Shown here in pieces: positions 32,157 through 45,981 of a DNA stretch of 64,000 bases. Source of the stretch: PFJX01 sp964466195 (GTDB lineage Bacteria > Pseudomonadota > Gammaproteobacteria > Burkholderiales > Thiobacillaceae); NCBI GenBank assembly GCA_964466195.1, contig CAYXMQ010000005.1:1-64000 (forward strand). Reading direction: 5' to 3'. Position numbers and translations under genes: made by a program. Within the stretch, counting starts at the first letter, position 1. Each line of letters starts with the position of its first letter. The notes beneath the pieces are model-generated. The model made no database searches and was not told where the DNA came from. It was given only the letters and a program-made list of their open reading frames with translations.

Positions 32157-33401
32157 ATGAATTTTTTGCAAAAACTGTTCCGTGCCGAGCACGACCTTGT
32201 GCCGAGCGCGGCGCAGCTGCGTTTGATCAAGTTGCGCGCTGCGCTGATCTTGGGCGAGTGGCTCGGCATCATCGTATTGGCTGCGGCGCTGCACGCCAGC
32301 CTGCCGTTGCTTTCGCTGGCCTTGATCCTCGGTTTGCATGCGATTCTGAACGGCGTCGCCTGGCTGCGCTTGCGCGCCGGCGGCGCGGCATTGACGGAAG
32401 TGGCGTTGCAGTTGGGCGTGGATGCAGCGTGCATCGGTGCATTGGTGTTCCTGACCGGCGGCTATTCAAACCCGTTCATTTCGCTGCTGTTGGTGCCGCT
32501 GATTCTGGCTGCCGTGACGTTGCCGCCTTTGCATGCCTGGGGCATGGCGCTTTGGGTAGGCGGCCTGTACACGCTGCTGATGCGCTTTTATCAGCCCTTG
32601 CAGATACAGGTTTCGCCCGAGGCGGCCGTCGATATGCATCTGTCCGGCATGTGGTTGAATTTTCTGCTCACGGCGGCGCTGGTCGCCGCTTTCGCCGGCC
32701 GCCAGGCGGCGAGTCTGCGGCGTCGCGATGCGGAACTGGCGCAGGCGCGCGAGCAACGTCTACGCGATGAGCAATTGTTCGCACTGGGTTTGCAGGCGGC
32801 GACGGCGGCGCATGATTTGGCGACGCCGATGGCCTCGGTGCGCATCACGCTGGATGAATTGCGGCGCGATTACGCCGGTGACGATGAGCTCGCGCCGCCG
32901 CTTGCGGTGCTCTCCGGACAGGTCGAGCGCATGCAGACGGTGCTGGATCGGTTGGGGGATTCGGCGCGCGCACGCGGCGACAAAGGGCCGTCGCTGCCGG
33001 CGCGGCGCTGGTTGTTGCGCACCCTTGAGCATTGGGGCTTGATGTGGCCGCAAGTGCGGGTCACGCTGGATATCGAGAACAGCCTGACGCCCGAGCAGCC
33101 GTTATTGGACGACGATCCGGCGCTGGAAGCGGTTCTGGTCGTGCTGCTCAACAATGCCGCGCAAGCTTCGCCCGACGCGGTGTGGTTGCGGGCTCGGCGC
33201 TTGGCGGATGCGTTGTCACTGGAAGTGGTGGATAGCGGCGGCGGCCTCGATTCCGGCAAAGCCGAAGGCTGGGGCGTCGGCCTGGAGTTGGCGCGCGCCG
33301 CACTGCAACGTTTGGGCGGCAGCCTGGAGATTGGCGCGGCCGAGTCCGGCGGCGTCAAGGCGCGCCTGATCCTGCCGCTTTCCGCAACACAGGGGGGGTG
33401 A
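32157..33401 (+). CDS. regB: RegB/PrrB-like redox sensor histidine kinase
   Basis: 414 residues. Six N-terminal membrane helices include the quinone-sensing GGYSNPF (about 101) typical of RegB/PrrB. The kinase part has the phospho-accepting His in AAHDLATPMASV (about 221), an N-box (LLNNAAQAS) and a rather degenerate G-box (DSGGGL...GWGVGLE). The cytoplasmic redox cysteine known from RegB is missing; the only Cys lies in a membrane helix. It overlaps regA by 4 nt. Confidence 0.88.
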   Translation: MNFLQKLFRAEHDLVPSAAQLRLIKLRAALILGEWLGIIVLAAALHASLPLLSLALILGLHAILNGVAWLRLRAGGAALTEVALQLGVDAACIGALVFLTGGYSNPFISLLLVPLILAAVTLPPLHAWGMALWVGGLYTLLMRFYQPLQIQVSPEAAVDMHLSGMWLNFLLTAALVAAFAGRQAASLRRRDAELAQAREQRLRDEQLFALGLQAATAAHDLATPMASVRITLDELRRDYAGDDELAPPLAVLSGQVERMQTVLDRLGDSARARGDKGPSLPARRWLLRTLEHWGLMWPQVRVTLDIENSLTPEQPLLDDDPALEAVLVVLLNNAAQASPDAVWLRARRLADALSLEVVDSGGGLDSGKAEGWGVGLELARAALQRLGGSLEIGAAESGGVKARLILPLSATQGG

Positions 33402-33943
33402 TGCACTGGAACATACTGCTCGTCGAAGATGATGCGGTGTTTGCGCAGACGCTGGCCTTGGCGTTGACGCGTCGCGGCCACGCAGTGGCGTCGGCCGCGG
33501 GCAGCGAAGCGGCGCTGGCGCTGGCGGAGAACCAGCCGTTCGATGCGGTGGTGCTGGATTTGCGTCTCGGCGCGGAGTCCGGCCTGCATCTGATCGAGCC
33601 GCTGCGCGTCCGCCAACCGCAGCTGCGGATTCTGTTGCTGACCGGCTATGCCAGCATCGCCACTGCCGTGGCGGCGATCAAGCTGGGCGCCGTGCAGTAT
33701 TTGCCGAAACCGGCCAGCGTCGATGAAATTCTTGCCGCTTTGGGCGACGCCGACGCCGGGATGAATGGCGTGGCGGATGTCGAGCCGGCGGATGCGCCGT
33801 TATCGGTGGATCGTCTGGAATGGGAGCATATCCAGACGGTATTGGCGCAGCACGAGGGCAACCTCTCGGCCACCGCGCGCGCGTTGAGAATGCATCGGCG
33901 CACCTTGCAGCGCAAGCTGGCGAAGCGTCCGGTCAAGGCATAG
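33398..33943 (+). CDS. regA: RegA/PrrA-like response regulator
   Basis: 181 residues. Receiver domain with Asp in VVLDLRLGAES (about 51), Thr/Lys of LLTGYAS and LPKPAS, then a Fis-type helix-turn-helix LSATARALRMHRRTLQRKL (about 156-174), the hallmark of RegA/ActR/PrrA. These regulators control respiration, carbon and nitrogen genes in response to redox state. It converges with and overlaps the end of hslV. Confidence 0.93.
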   Translation: MMHWNILLVEDDAVFAQTLALALTRRGHAVASAAGSEAALALAENQPFDAVVLDLRLGAESGLHLIEPLRVRQPQLRILLLTGYASIATAVAAIKLGAVQYLPKPASVDEILAALGDADAGMNGVADVEPADAPLSVDRLEWEHIQTVLAQHEGNLSATARALRMHRRTLQRKLAKRPVKA

Positions 33944-34484
33944 GCACGGGAGTGAGCGTTTCGATCAGGATGTTGCGGTTGGTGTAGATGCAGATGTCGG
34001 CGGCGATACCGATCGATTCGCGCACGATGGCTTCGGGGTCGAGGTCGCTATGTTCCAGCAAGGCACGCGCGGCCGATTGCGCATAGGCGCCGCCGCTGCC
34101 GATGGCGGCGATGCCTTGTTCGGGCTCCAGCACGTCGCCGGCGCCGGTGATGATCAGCGTGCTGCTGCGGTCGGCCACCGCCAGCATGGCTTCCAGGCGA
34201 CGCAGAATGCGGTCGGTGCGCCAGTCCTTGGCCAGTTCGACCGCGCTTCTGACCAGATGGCCCTGATGCTTTTCCAGTTTGGCTTCGAAGCGTTCGAACA
34301 GCGTAAAAGCATCCGCCGTACCGCCGGCAAAGCCGGCCAGGATGCGTTCCTGGTAGAGGCGGCGAATCTTGCGTGCGCTGGCCTTGATGACGATGTTGCC
34401 CAGGGTGACCTGGCCGTCGCCGCCCATCGCGACGAAATCGCCGCGTCGGACCGAAAGTATGGTGGTGCCGTGAAATTGTTCCAT
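33933..34484 (-). CDS. hslV: ATP-dependent protease subunit HslV
   Basis: 183 residues. The catalytic Thr follows a short propeptide in MEQFHGTTILSVRR, and the proteasome-like beta fold is clear (AGFAGGTADAFTLFERFEAKL, residues about 49-69). HslV is the peptidase of the HslUV complex. The usual partner hslU is not adjacent: regA converges downstream and an unrelated gene lies upstream. Confidence 0.95.
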   Translation of the reverse strand: MEQFHGTTILSVRRGDFVAMGGDGQVTLGNIVIKASARKIRRLYQERILAGFAGGTADAFTLFERFEAKLEKHQGHLVRSAVELAKDWRTDRILRRLEAMLAVADRSSTLIITGAGDVLEPEQGIAAIGSGGAYAQSAARALLEHSDLDPEAIVRESIGIAADICIYTNRNILIETLTPVPMP

Positions 34485-34522
34485 GGGATGCCGCTGAGGA
34501 GAGAGACGGAGAAGCCGGACGA

Positions 34523-35650
34523 CTAGGCGCGGGTGCGTCCGAGTACGACGGCGAACTGGCTGGCGCCGACGATGTGCAGTAGGGTGTTGACCAGCTCATT
34601 GCCTTCCTTGAACAGGATCTTGCTGCCCGCGCCGGAGATGGCGATCAAGGTTTCCAGCAACAGGCCGACCACGGAGAAATCGATGCGGGTGACCTGGCTG
34701 AGGTCGATTTCGACCTGTTTACGGTCCTGCGCAAACTGCCTGAGGTCGCTGAGCTGCGATTCATTGCCGGGAGCGATCTGTCCCACCAGCATGAAGGCGG
34801 CGTCCGGCGGTAACGGGAGTTGTGATTTCTGTATGCCGTTCTTGATCGGCAGCGGCCGCGGCGGCGTGTAAGAGGGTGGGGAGACCTCGAACGCGACGGC
34901 GTAATCTACGGCGGCATTGTCGAAATCCTCCTCTTTGCCGAGCAGTTGCAAGACGGCCAGGAACAGGAACCAGCCTGACTCGGTAAGGCGATCACCTTGC
35001 CGAGCGGCATCCAGCCGAACGGCGAAGCCGGGGCCGCCGATCAACTCGATTGGCTTGTGCATCTCGTGCAAGCGAAGAATGTCGCTCAGGATCGCGCGTG
35101 CGGTTTCCTCGTCGGGGGCTAGCGTTTTTGAGATGTCGAGCCTGACATAAGAGGCCAGTTCGGCCTCCTGGAAGAAACGGCTTTGTCTGACCCGTTCCAG
35201 GCTGCCGTATTTCTCGCCGTAACTCATCAAGGGCGCCGGTTGGCTGGCGCCCTGCGGTTTGTTGCGCGGCGTCCAGGTTGGCGGCGAACGTTCGAACTTC
35301 ACTGCAAAATCGACGGCGGCGTCTTCAAACGGGGCGGACTGATCGCTGACTTCGTACAGATCGAACAGCATGTACCAGGGTAGCGGATCATGGTTGTCGC
35401 GGTGGTCGAGCAGATAGCGGTTGAGCAGGGTCGCGGTCTCGCCGATCTTGCCGTTGGCATACAACACCGCAGCTTCTTCCAGTTCCGGCGGCAGCCCGCC
35501 GATCGCTTCCTGGACTTCGATGCCGCCGCTGAACTCTTCCGCCGGCTGCTTGGCGCCCGTGTACGATGGCCCCGGACCGAACGCCTCCTGGCCTTCCTTC
35601 AGGAAGGCGAGGAAATCGTCTGGTTTTTCTTTACGGAAAAAAGAAAACAC
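34523..35650 (-). CDS. STAS-domain protein of unknown function
   Basis: 375 residues. The N-terminus (MFSFFRKEKPDDF) and a middle with two similar segments (FEDAAVDFAVKFERSPPTWT at about 107 and FDNAAVDYAVAFEVSPPSYT at about 239) suggest an internal duplication. The C-terminal 100 residues look like a STAS domain (VEIDLSQVTRIDFSVVGLLL, about 293). STAS domains bind nucleotides or partners, as in anti-anti-sigma factors. No enzyme motif is visible. It lies upstream of hslV on the same strand. Confidence 0.65.
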   Translation of the reverse strand: MFSFFRKEKPDDFLAFLKEGQEAFGPGPSYTGAKQPAEEFSGGIEVQEAIGGLPPELEEAAVLYANGKIGETATLLNRYLLDHRDNHDPLPWYMLFDLYEVSDQSAPFEDAAVDFAVKFERSPPTWTPRNKPQGASQPAPLMSYGEKYGSLERVRQSRFFQEAELASYVRLDISKTLAPDEETARAILSDILRLHEMHKPIELIGGPGFAVRLDAARQGDRLTESGWFLFLAVLQLLGKEEDFDNAAVDYAVAFEVSPPSYTPPRPLPIKNGIQKSQLPLPPDAAFMLVGQIAPGNESQLSDLRQFAQDRKQVEIDLSQVTRIDFSVVGLLLETLIAISGAGSKILFKEGNELVNTLLHIVGASQFAVVLGRTRA

Positions 35651-35771
35651 GTGGCTTCAGCTTGGTTACACAGGAGTGGATGCAGCATAGCAGAAGCGTT
35701 TGCCACCTGTGGTGAGCGAACTCACACCAGCGCAAGCGCTTGCAAGGTAAATGGAGCGGCGCGTCGCGAAT

Positions 35772-36659
35772 TCAAGAGGATTGAATCAGCGTGCCGACGC
35801 CCTGGTCGGTCATGATTTCGAGCAGCAATGCATGCTCGACCCGGCCATCGATGATATGCACGGATTTGACGCCGCTTCTGGCCGCATCCAGCGCGGAGGC
35901 GATTTTCGGCAACATGCCGCCGGACAGCGTGCCGTCGGCGACCAGATCGTCGATTTTCCTCGGTGTCAGGCCGGTCAGCAGGTTGCCGGCTTTATCGAGC
36001 ACGCCGGGGGTGTTGGTGAGCAGCACCAGTTTCTCGGCTTTCAGCACTTCCGCCAGCTTGCCGGCCACCACGTCGGCATTGATGTTGTAGGTTTCGCCTT
36101 CGCTGCCGACGCCAATCGGGGCGATGACCGGGATGAAATCGCCGGAGTCGAGAAAGGAGATCAGGCTGGGATCGATCTGGGTGATTTCGCCGACTTGGCC
36201 GATGTCGATGATGTCGCCGGGAATCTCCTGCGATTGCATCAGGAGTTTTTTGGCTCGAATGAAGCGTCCGTCTTTGCCGGTCAGTCCGACCGCCTTGCCG
36301 CCCGCCTGATTGATCAGGTTGACGATGTCCTTGTTGACCTGGCCGCCCAGCACCATTTCCACCAGATCCATGGTTTCCGCGTCGGTCACCCGCATGCCCT
36401 GGATGAATACGCCTTTCTTGCCGACTCGGCGCAGCAAATCCTCGATTTGCGGGCCGCCGCCATGTACGACGACCGGGTTCAGCCCGACCAGCTTGAGCAG
36501 AACCACGTCGCGGGCGAAGGCGGCCTTCAGGACCGGGTCGGTCATTGCGTTGCCGCCATACTTGATCACCACGGTTTTATCCCAGAAACGCTGGATGTAG
36601 GGCAACGCCTCGGCAATGACTTTGGCTTTGTCGCCGGGGGTGAGATTGGCTATCGACAT
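35772..36659 (-). CDS. argB: Acetylglutamate kinase
   Basis: 295 residues, the normal length. It carries IKYGGNAMTD (about 32), VVVHGGGPQI (about 63) and the GSEGETYNINADVVAGKLA segment (about 177), all characteristic. It phosphorylates N-acetylglutamate in arginine synthesis. It is transcribed alone, with gaps of about 120 bp on the downstream side and 264 bp on the upstream side. Confidence 0.97.
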   Translation of the reverse strand: MSIANLTPGDKAKVIAEALPYIQRFWDKTVVIKYGGNAMTDPVLKAAFARDVVLLKLVGLNPVVVHGGGPQIEDLLRRVGKKGVFIQGMRVTDAETMDLVEMVLGGQVNKDIVNLINQAGGKAVGLTGKDGRFIRAKKLLMQSQEIPGDIIDIGQVGEITQIDPSLISFLDSGDFIPVIAPIGVGSEGETYNINADVVAGKLAEVLKAEKLVLLTNTPGVLDKAGNLLTGLTPRKIDDLVADGTLSGGMLPKIASALDAARSGVKSVHIIDGRVEHALLLEIMTDQGVGTLIQSS

Positions 36660-36923
36660 GGTTGGTTAGTCCGGTTGGTAAATTCCCGCCGATTCTACAA
36701 AGCGACAAACCTGGACAGCAAAAAAAGCCGCTTCCAGCTCATTCTGTTTATATGAAGATGTGGCTATCTTGTTGACTTTTATAAACAACTTGCCGATTTT
36801 TGTGAGTCCGCCTAGATTGCCGCGACCGATGAAAATTTTACTTCTCGGGTGGGAAAAACAAACGCGTAGGCATTTGGTTTTCCTTTGCCGGCATCTTTTT
36901 ATTGATCAATTAGGAGACTCACC
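36660..36923. other. Intergenic region upstream of bufferin genes
   Basis: 264 bp between divergent argB and bufA. AT-rich in the middle. A Shine-Dalgarno (aggag) precedes bufA. I see no certain promoter; a short frame at 36760-36948 has no support. Confidence 0.4.
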
Positions 36924-37307
36924 ATGGCTACGAAAAAAACCGCTCTGACCCTGGCCCTTGGTTCCGCTATCGTCGCTTCACTGTCTGCAGCGCCGGTTTC
37001 CGCTGCTGAAAACCCGTTTGCGGCGCAGTCGCTGAAGCATGGCTATATGGTTGCCGACGCCGATAAGGCGGTTGAAGCCGGCAAAGCGGCAGAAGCCGCG
37101 TGCGGCGCTGCGATGAGCAAGGAAGGCAAGTGCGGCGCCAAGACCAAGGCCAAAGCCAAGGAAGGCAAGTGTGGCGGCGCCAAGGCCAAGGAAGGCAAGT
37201 GCGGTGGCGCCAAAACCAAGGAAGGCAAGTGCGGCGAGGGCATGTGTGGCGGCAAGAGCAGCAAGGAAGGCAAGTGTGGCGAGGGCAAATGCGGCGGCAA
37301 GAAATAA
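36924..37307 (+). CDS. Bufferin precursor (BufA1-like, cysteine-rich RiPP)
   Basis: 127 residues. A Sec signal peptide (about 1-27, ending APVSAAE) is followed by a spacer and a Lys/Gly/Cys-rich C-terminal half with five KEGKCG units plus EGMCGG and EGKCGG. EGKCG motifs are the sites where MNIO enzymes convert cysteines to thiooxazoles in bufferins, which bind copper in the periplasm. The MNIO gene follows after 19 nt. The modification is inference from family and context. Confidence 0.85.
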   Translation: MATKKTALTLALGSAIVASLSAAPVSAAENPFAAQSLKHGYMVADADKAVEAGKAAEAACGAAMSKEGKCGAKTKAKAKEGKCGGAKAKEGKCGGAKTKEGKCGEGMCGGKSSKEGKCGEGKCGGKK

Positions 37308-37326
37308 GCGCTGATCCGTACCGCCC

Positions 37327-38184
37327 ATGACACACCCGCGCCTGACCGGCGCGGGGCTCGGGTTTCGACGCGATCTGTTGCCTGAACTCCAGGTCGCGTT
37401 GCAGTCCGGCTTCCCCGCCGCGCCGGATTTCTTCGAGCTCGCTCCGGAAAACTGGATCGATCTGGGCGGTCGTTACGCTCGCGATCTGCGCGCCTTCACG
37501 GAACGCTATCCATTTGTCTGCCACGGTTTGTCGCTGTCCCTGGGCGGCTTGACGCCCTTGGATGAGGTGTTGCTGCGCAAGATCAAAGCCTTCATGGCCG
37601 AGCATCGGATTACGCTCTACACCGAACATTTGTCCTACTGTTCCGATCATGGCCATCTCTACGATCTGCTGCCGATCCCGCCGACCGAACAGGCGGTGAA
37701 GCATGTCTCCGCCCGCATTCGCCGGGCGCAAGACATTCTGGAACAGAGGATCGCTATAGAAAACGCCAGTTACTATGTGGCGGCGCCGATCGGCGAGATG
37801 GACGAGCCCGCCTTCATCAATGCCGTGCTGGCGGAGGCCGACTGCAACTTGCATCTGGATGTGAACAACATTTACGTCAACAGCGTGAACTTCCAATTCG
37901 ATCCGCTCGACTACTTGCGCCGCATGCCGGCCGAACGCATCGTCTACATGCATATGGCGGGGCATTACCAGGAGGCCCCCGATCTCATCATCGATACGCA
38001 TGGCGCCGATGTCATCGATCCGGTCTGGCAGTTGCTGGACGCCGCCTACGCCATGCTGGGCGTGCAGCCGACCTGTCTGGAGCGGGATTTCAATATTCCG
38101 CCTCTGTCCGAACTCATGTCGGAAGTGACCCGCATCGCAGACATCCAGTCCCGCCATCGGGAGCCGGCCAGTCGGGTTGCATGA
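37327..38184 (+). CDS. bufB: MNIO-family (DUF692) bufferin-modifying enzyme
   Basis: 285 residues of the DUF692 TIM-barrel family. Conserved residues include FFELAPENW (about 36), the iron ligands in ENASYY and NLHLDVNNIYVNS (about 177), and HMAGH (about 210). MNIO enzymes use a di- or tri-iron centre to oxidise peptide cysteines. It sits between the precursor and the bufC-like gene, overlapping the latter by 4 nt. Confidence 0.9.
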   Translation: MTHPRLTGAGLGFRRDLLPELQVALQSGFPAAPDFFELAPENWIDLGGRYARDLRAFTERYPFVCHGLSLSLGGLTPLDEVLLRKIKAFMAEHRITLYTEHLSYCSDHGHLYDLLPIPPTEQAVKHVSARIRRAQDILEQRIAIENASYYVAAPIGEMDEPAFINAVLAEADCNLHLDVNNIYVNSVNFQFDPLDYLRRMPAERIVYMHMAGHYQEAPDLIIDTHGADVIDPVWQLLDAAYAMLGVQPTCLERDFNIPPLSELMSEVTRIADIQSRHREPASRVA

Positions 38185-38951
38185 ACATGGATTTTCAACA
38201 GTACCAACGCGAATTCACCGCCCACATTCGTGATCCGAAAGGCGTCAGTCGCCCCAAGGGCGTACCGGCGCGTCGCATGCGGGTTTACAACGCGTTGCTG
38301 TACAACAACATGGAGGGTTTTCTGCTGTCCTGTTTTCCCATCTGCCGCCAGATATTGGGCAAGCGGCGCTGGGATCGGCTGGTGCGAGACTTCTTCCGCG
38401 ATCACGTCAGCCATACGCCGTATTTCCGCCAGATACCGGAAGAATTTCTGGCCTATTTGCAAACAGAATGGGATTGTCCGGATGATGTGCCGTCCTTCCT
38501 GCCCGAACTGGCGCACTACGAATGGATCGAACTGGAACTGGATACCTCCGACCGGGACGCGAATCTGCCCGCATTCGACCCGGATGGCGATTTGCTGGCG
38601 GGACGGCCGCTATTGAATCCGGTCTCGCGCGTGCTGGCTTATCGTTGGCCGGTGCATCGCCTGTCGCCCCGCTTCAAACCGTCCGAAGCGCCCGCCGAGG
38701 CCACCTTCATGCTGGCTTTTCGCGCAGGCGATCATCGTGTCCGCTTCATCCTGCTCAACTCCGCCAGCGCGCGTCTGCTCAATCTGTTCCAGGATAATCC
38801 TGCTGCGACCGGCAGCGAAGTGGTTACGTTGTTGGCGCAGGAAATGGGTTTGTCGCCCGATGATCTGCTCGGATTCGCGCATGGCCTGCTGCAGGACTTG
38901 CAGGTCCAGGGCGCCATCCTCGGCGTCCGGACTCGCACGGCGCCGGGCTGA
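38181..38951 (+). CDS. bufC: BufC-like partner protein (DUF2063)
   Basis: 256 residues. The N-terminal part (FQQYQREFTAHIRD..., about 4-100, with RVYNALLYNNMEGFL) is the DUF2063 domain annotated as a putative DNA-binding domain. In MNIO clusters it is thought to recognise the precursor's leader. The C-terminal half resembles a winged-helix peptide-binding fold. It completes the bufABC set. Confidence 0.87.
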   Translation: MNMDFQQYQREFTAHIRDPKGVSRPKGVPARRMRVYNALLYNNMEGFLLSCFPICRQILGKRRWDRLVRDFFRDHVSHTPYFRQIPEEFLAYLQTEWDCPDDVPSFLPELAHYEWIELELDTSDRDANLPAFDPDGDLLAGRPLLNPVSRVLAYRWPVHRLSPRFKPSEAPAEATFMLAFRAGDHRVRFILLNSASARLLNLFQDNPAATGSEVVTLLAQEMGLSPDDLLGFAHGLLQDLQVQGAILGVRTRTAPG

Positions 38952-39123
38952 GCATTCCACTGGTTGAACTGCGTCGGTGATGTAAGTAGTATCGCCCGCC
39001 CAGTTTGCACAAAATCTATCTAAATATTCATTGCCCGATCCGGTGTCGGGCGAGCCGCTCTGAGACACCCTCGGTTTTGAGCGCGCGCAGTGGTTAGTCG
39101 AGGGATGGACAGGGTCAGCGGTA
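38952..39123. other. Gap between bufC and gltB
   Basis: 172 bp. It should hold the gltB promoter. A tttgcac sequence lies near 39003 and the Shine-Dalgarno is poor; nothing certain is seen. Confidence 0.35.
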
Positions 39124-43742
<4,619 letters not shown>

Positions 43743-43743
<1 letters not shown>

Positions 43744-45182
43744 TGGGCAAGATCACCGGGTTCCTCGAATACTCGCGGTTGTCGGAAGCCAACCTGCCGG
43801 TAGCCGAGCGGGTCAAGAACTACCAAGAATTCGTCCTGCACCTCTCCGATGACGAGGCCAAGGTGCAAGCCGCGCGTTGCATGGATTGCGGCATTCCGTT
43901 CTGCATGAGCGGTTGCCCGGTCAACAACATCATTCCGGACTGGAATGATCTGGTGTTCAAGCAGAACTGGCGCCAGGCTATCGACGTGTTGCATTCCACC
44001 AACAACTTTCCGGAGTTCACCGGCCGCATCTGCCCGGCGCCGTGCGAAGCGGCGTGTACGTTGAACATCAATATCGATGCGGTGGGCATCAAGTCGATCG
44101 AGCACGCCATCATCGACAAAGCCTGGGAAATGGGCTGGGTGCAGCCGCAGCCGGCCGCGCGCAAGACCGGCAAGAAGGTCGCCGTGGTCGGCTCCGGTCC
44201 GGCCGGCATGGCGGCCGCACAGCAGTTGGCGCGCGCCGGGCATGGCGTGGTGTTGCTGGAAAAGAACGACCGTATCGGCGGCCTGCTGCGCTATGGCATA
44301 CCGGATTTCAAATTCGAAAAGAGCCATATTGATCGCCGCATGGCGCAGATGGCCGCCGAAGGCGTCGAGTTCCGCGTCAATCAGCATGTCGGCGGGAACG
44401 TAAGCGCTGCCGACTTGCTGGCCGAATTCGATGCGGTGGTGCTGGCTGGCGGTGCCGAACAGCCGCGCGATCTGCCGATACCCGGGCGTGATCTGGCCGG
44501 CGTTCATTTCGCGATGGAATTTCTCAGTCAGCAGAACAAGGTCGTCGCCGGCGATGTCGTGGCCGACCAGATCAAGGCGACCGGCAAACACGTCGTCGTG
44601 ATCGGCGGGGGCGACACCGGCTCGGATTGCGTCGGCACCTCGAATCGCCACGGCGCCGCTTCGGTCAGCCAGTTCGAGCTGATGCCGCAACCGCCGATGC
44701 AGGAAAATCGCGCGTTGACCTGGCCGAACTGGCCGCTCAAGCTGCGCACCTCCAGTTCGCACGAGGAAGGATGCCAGCGCGACTGGTCGATCGCGACCAA
44801 GTCCTTTATCGGCGGGGTTGGCAAAGACAGCGGCAAAGTCACTGCGCTGCGCGCGGTTCGCCTGGCATGGAAGAACGGCCAGATGGCCGAGATTCCCGGC
44901 TCCGAGTTCGAAATGCAGGCTGATCTGGTGTTGCTCGCGATGGGCTTCGTCAGCCCGGTGCAAACCTTGCTGGACGCATTCGGCATCGACAAGGATGCGC
45001 GCGGCAACGCCAAGGCGGACACCGAAGGCGAAGCCAGCTATGCCACCAGCCAGGCCAAGGTGTTCGCGGCCGGCGATGTGCGCCGCGGCCAGTCCCTCGT
45101 CGTCTGGGCAATCCGTGAAGGTCGCCAATGCGCGCGCGCTGTGGACGCCTTCCTGATGGGAGGCAGTACGTTGCCGCGCTGA
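43743..45182 (+). CDS. gltD: Glutamate synthase small subunit
   Basis: 479 residues. The N-terminal cysteines for the Fe-S clusters are in ARCMDCGIPFCMSGCPV (about 42) and RICPAPCEAAC (about 95). FAD- and NADPH-binding Rossmann motifs are VVGSGPAGMAAAQ (about 149) and VIGGGDTGSDC (about 287). It passes electrons from NADPH to GltB. A terminator follows. Confidence 0.98.
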
Positions 45183-45201
45183 TTCCAGCTACAGGTTGAA
45201 C

Positions 45202-45249
45202 AAGGCCGGCGCAGGAATTCCTTTGGGATTCCCTTCAGCCGGCCTTTTT
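45202..45249 (+). terminator. Rho-independent terminator after gltD
   Basis: AAGGCCGGC pairs with GCCGGCCTT, enclosing a shorter inner hairpin (GGAATTCC...GGGATTCCC), and is followed by TTTTT. Confidence 0.85.
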
Positions 45250-45335
45250 CATGATCTTATTGATACGGCTCAAAGTTTCTCGGTAAACGATTTGGTACAT
45301 AAGACGTCCTTGTCCATGTCACCAGAGGGGTAGTC

Positions 45336-45695
45336 ATGCAACGTCGAGATTTCCTTGTCCTTGCCAGTTTGCTGATCACGGGATGTGCGACCAAGACATC
45401 CAGTTCGCCGGATGCTTCAGGAATTCAGTTTTCCGAGGCGGAGCGCCAGATCATCACCCGCTTTTACACCCCCTCCGGCGGACGCAAAACGACGACTGCA
45501 GCACCTGCCCAGCGCGCCAAGCCGGGCGATCTGCTCGATTCCGGCCAGCGTCCCAACAAACTGCCCATCGATCTGGCCAAACTCTTGCCCGATTTACCCG
45601 CCCCCTACACGCGTCTGACCCTGGGCGCCGACGTGCTGCTGGTCAATCGTGAAACGCACGCCATTCTCGACGTGATTCCGCAGGTTGCCTATTAA
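45336..45695 (+). CDS. CigR/RcnB-like lipoprotein
   Basis: 119 residues with a lipobox (LLITGCAT, Cys at about 17). The C-terminal half, LPIDLAKLLPDLPAPYTR then VLLVNRETHAILDVI, resembles the C-terminal part of CigR/RcnB-family proteins. RcnB is a periplasmic nickel/cobalt homeostasis factor, but no metal ligands are visible here. It is a single gene between gltBD and the flagellar block. Confidence 0.6.
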   Translation: MQRRDFLVLASLLITGCATKTSSSPDASGIQFSEAERQIITRFYTPSGGRKTTTAAPAQRAKPGDLLDSGQRPNKLPIDLAKLLPDLPAPYTRLTLGADVLLVNRETHAILDVIPQVAY

Positions 45696-45981
45696 CCTCT
45701 TTGTAATGGCCGCAAGCGGGCCTCGCGTGCACTGACCGCTCTCAAGTCGTTCGCCGGGCCGCCACCAGAACGACTTGGCCCTCGCGGGGGGCGGCTCGGC
45801 TGGTTTTCGCAAGCCGGAGGCAGCGCTAATCGGCGCACGCGTTTTCGGCCGCTGCGTCCGTTTGCTCGGACACTTGCAAGCCGCCGCCATTCTTTGGCCG
45901 GCGCGGAAATCAGCGTTGTTGTGCGTGCTAAACTCGCGCCCACTTTAATAACCCCGAGCCGGTGTTGAACCGGACCCGAGG

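Noticed and set aside
36760..36948. 62-codon frame upstream of bufA
   Set aside because: Overlaps the bufA start in another frame, lacks a ribosome-binding site and resembles nothing.
45696..45981. Sigma-54 or FlhDC-type promoter before flhB
   Set aside because: No TGGCAC-N5-TTGC or other convincing element was found in the 286-bp gap.
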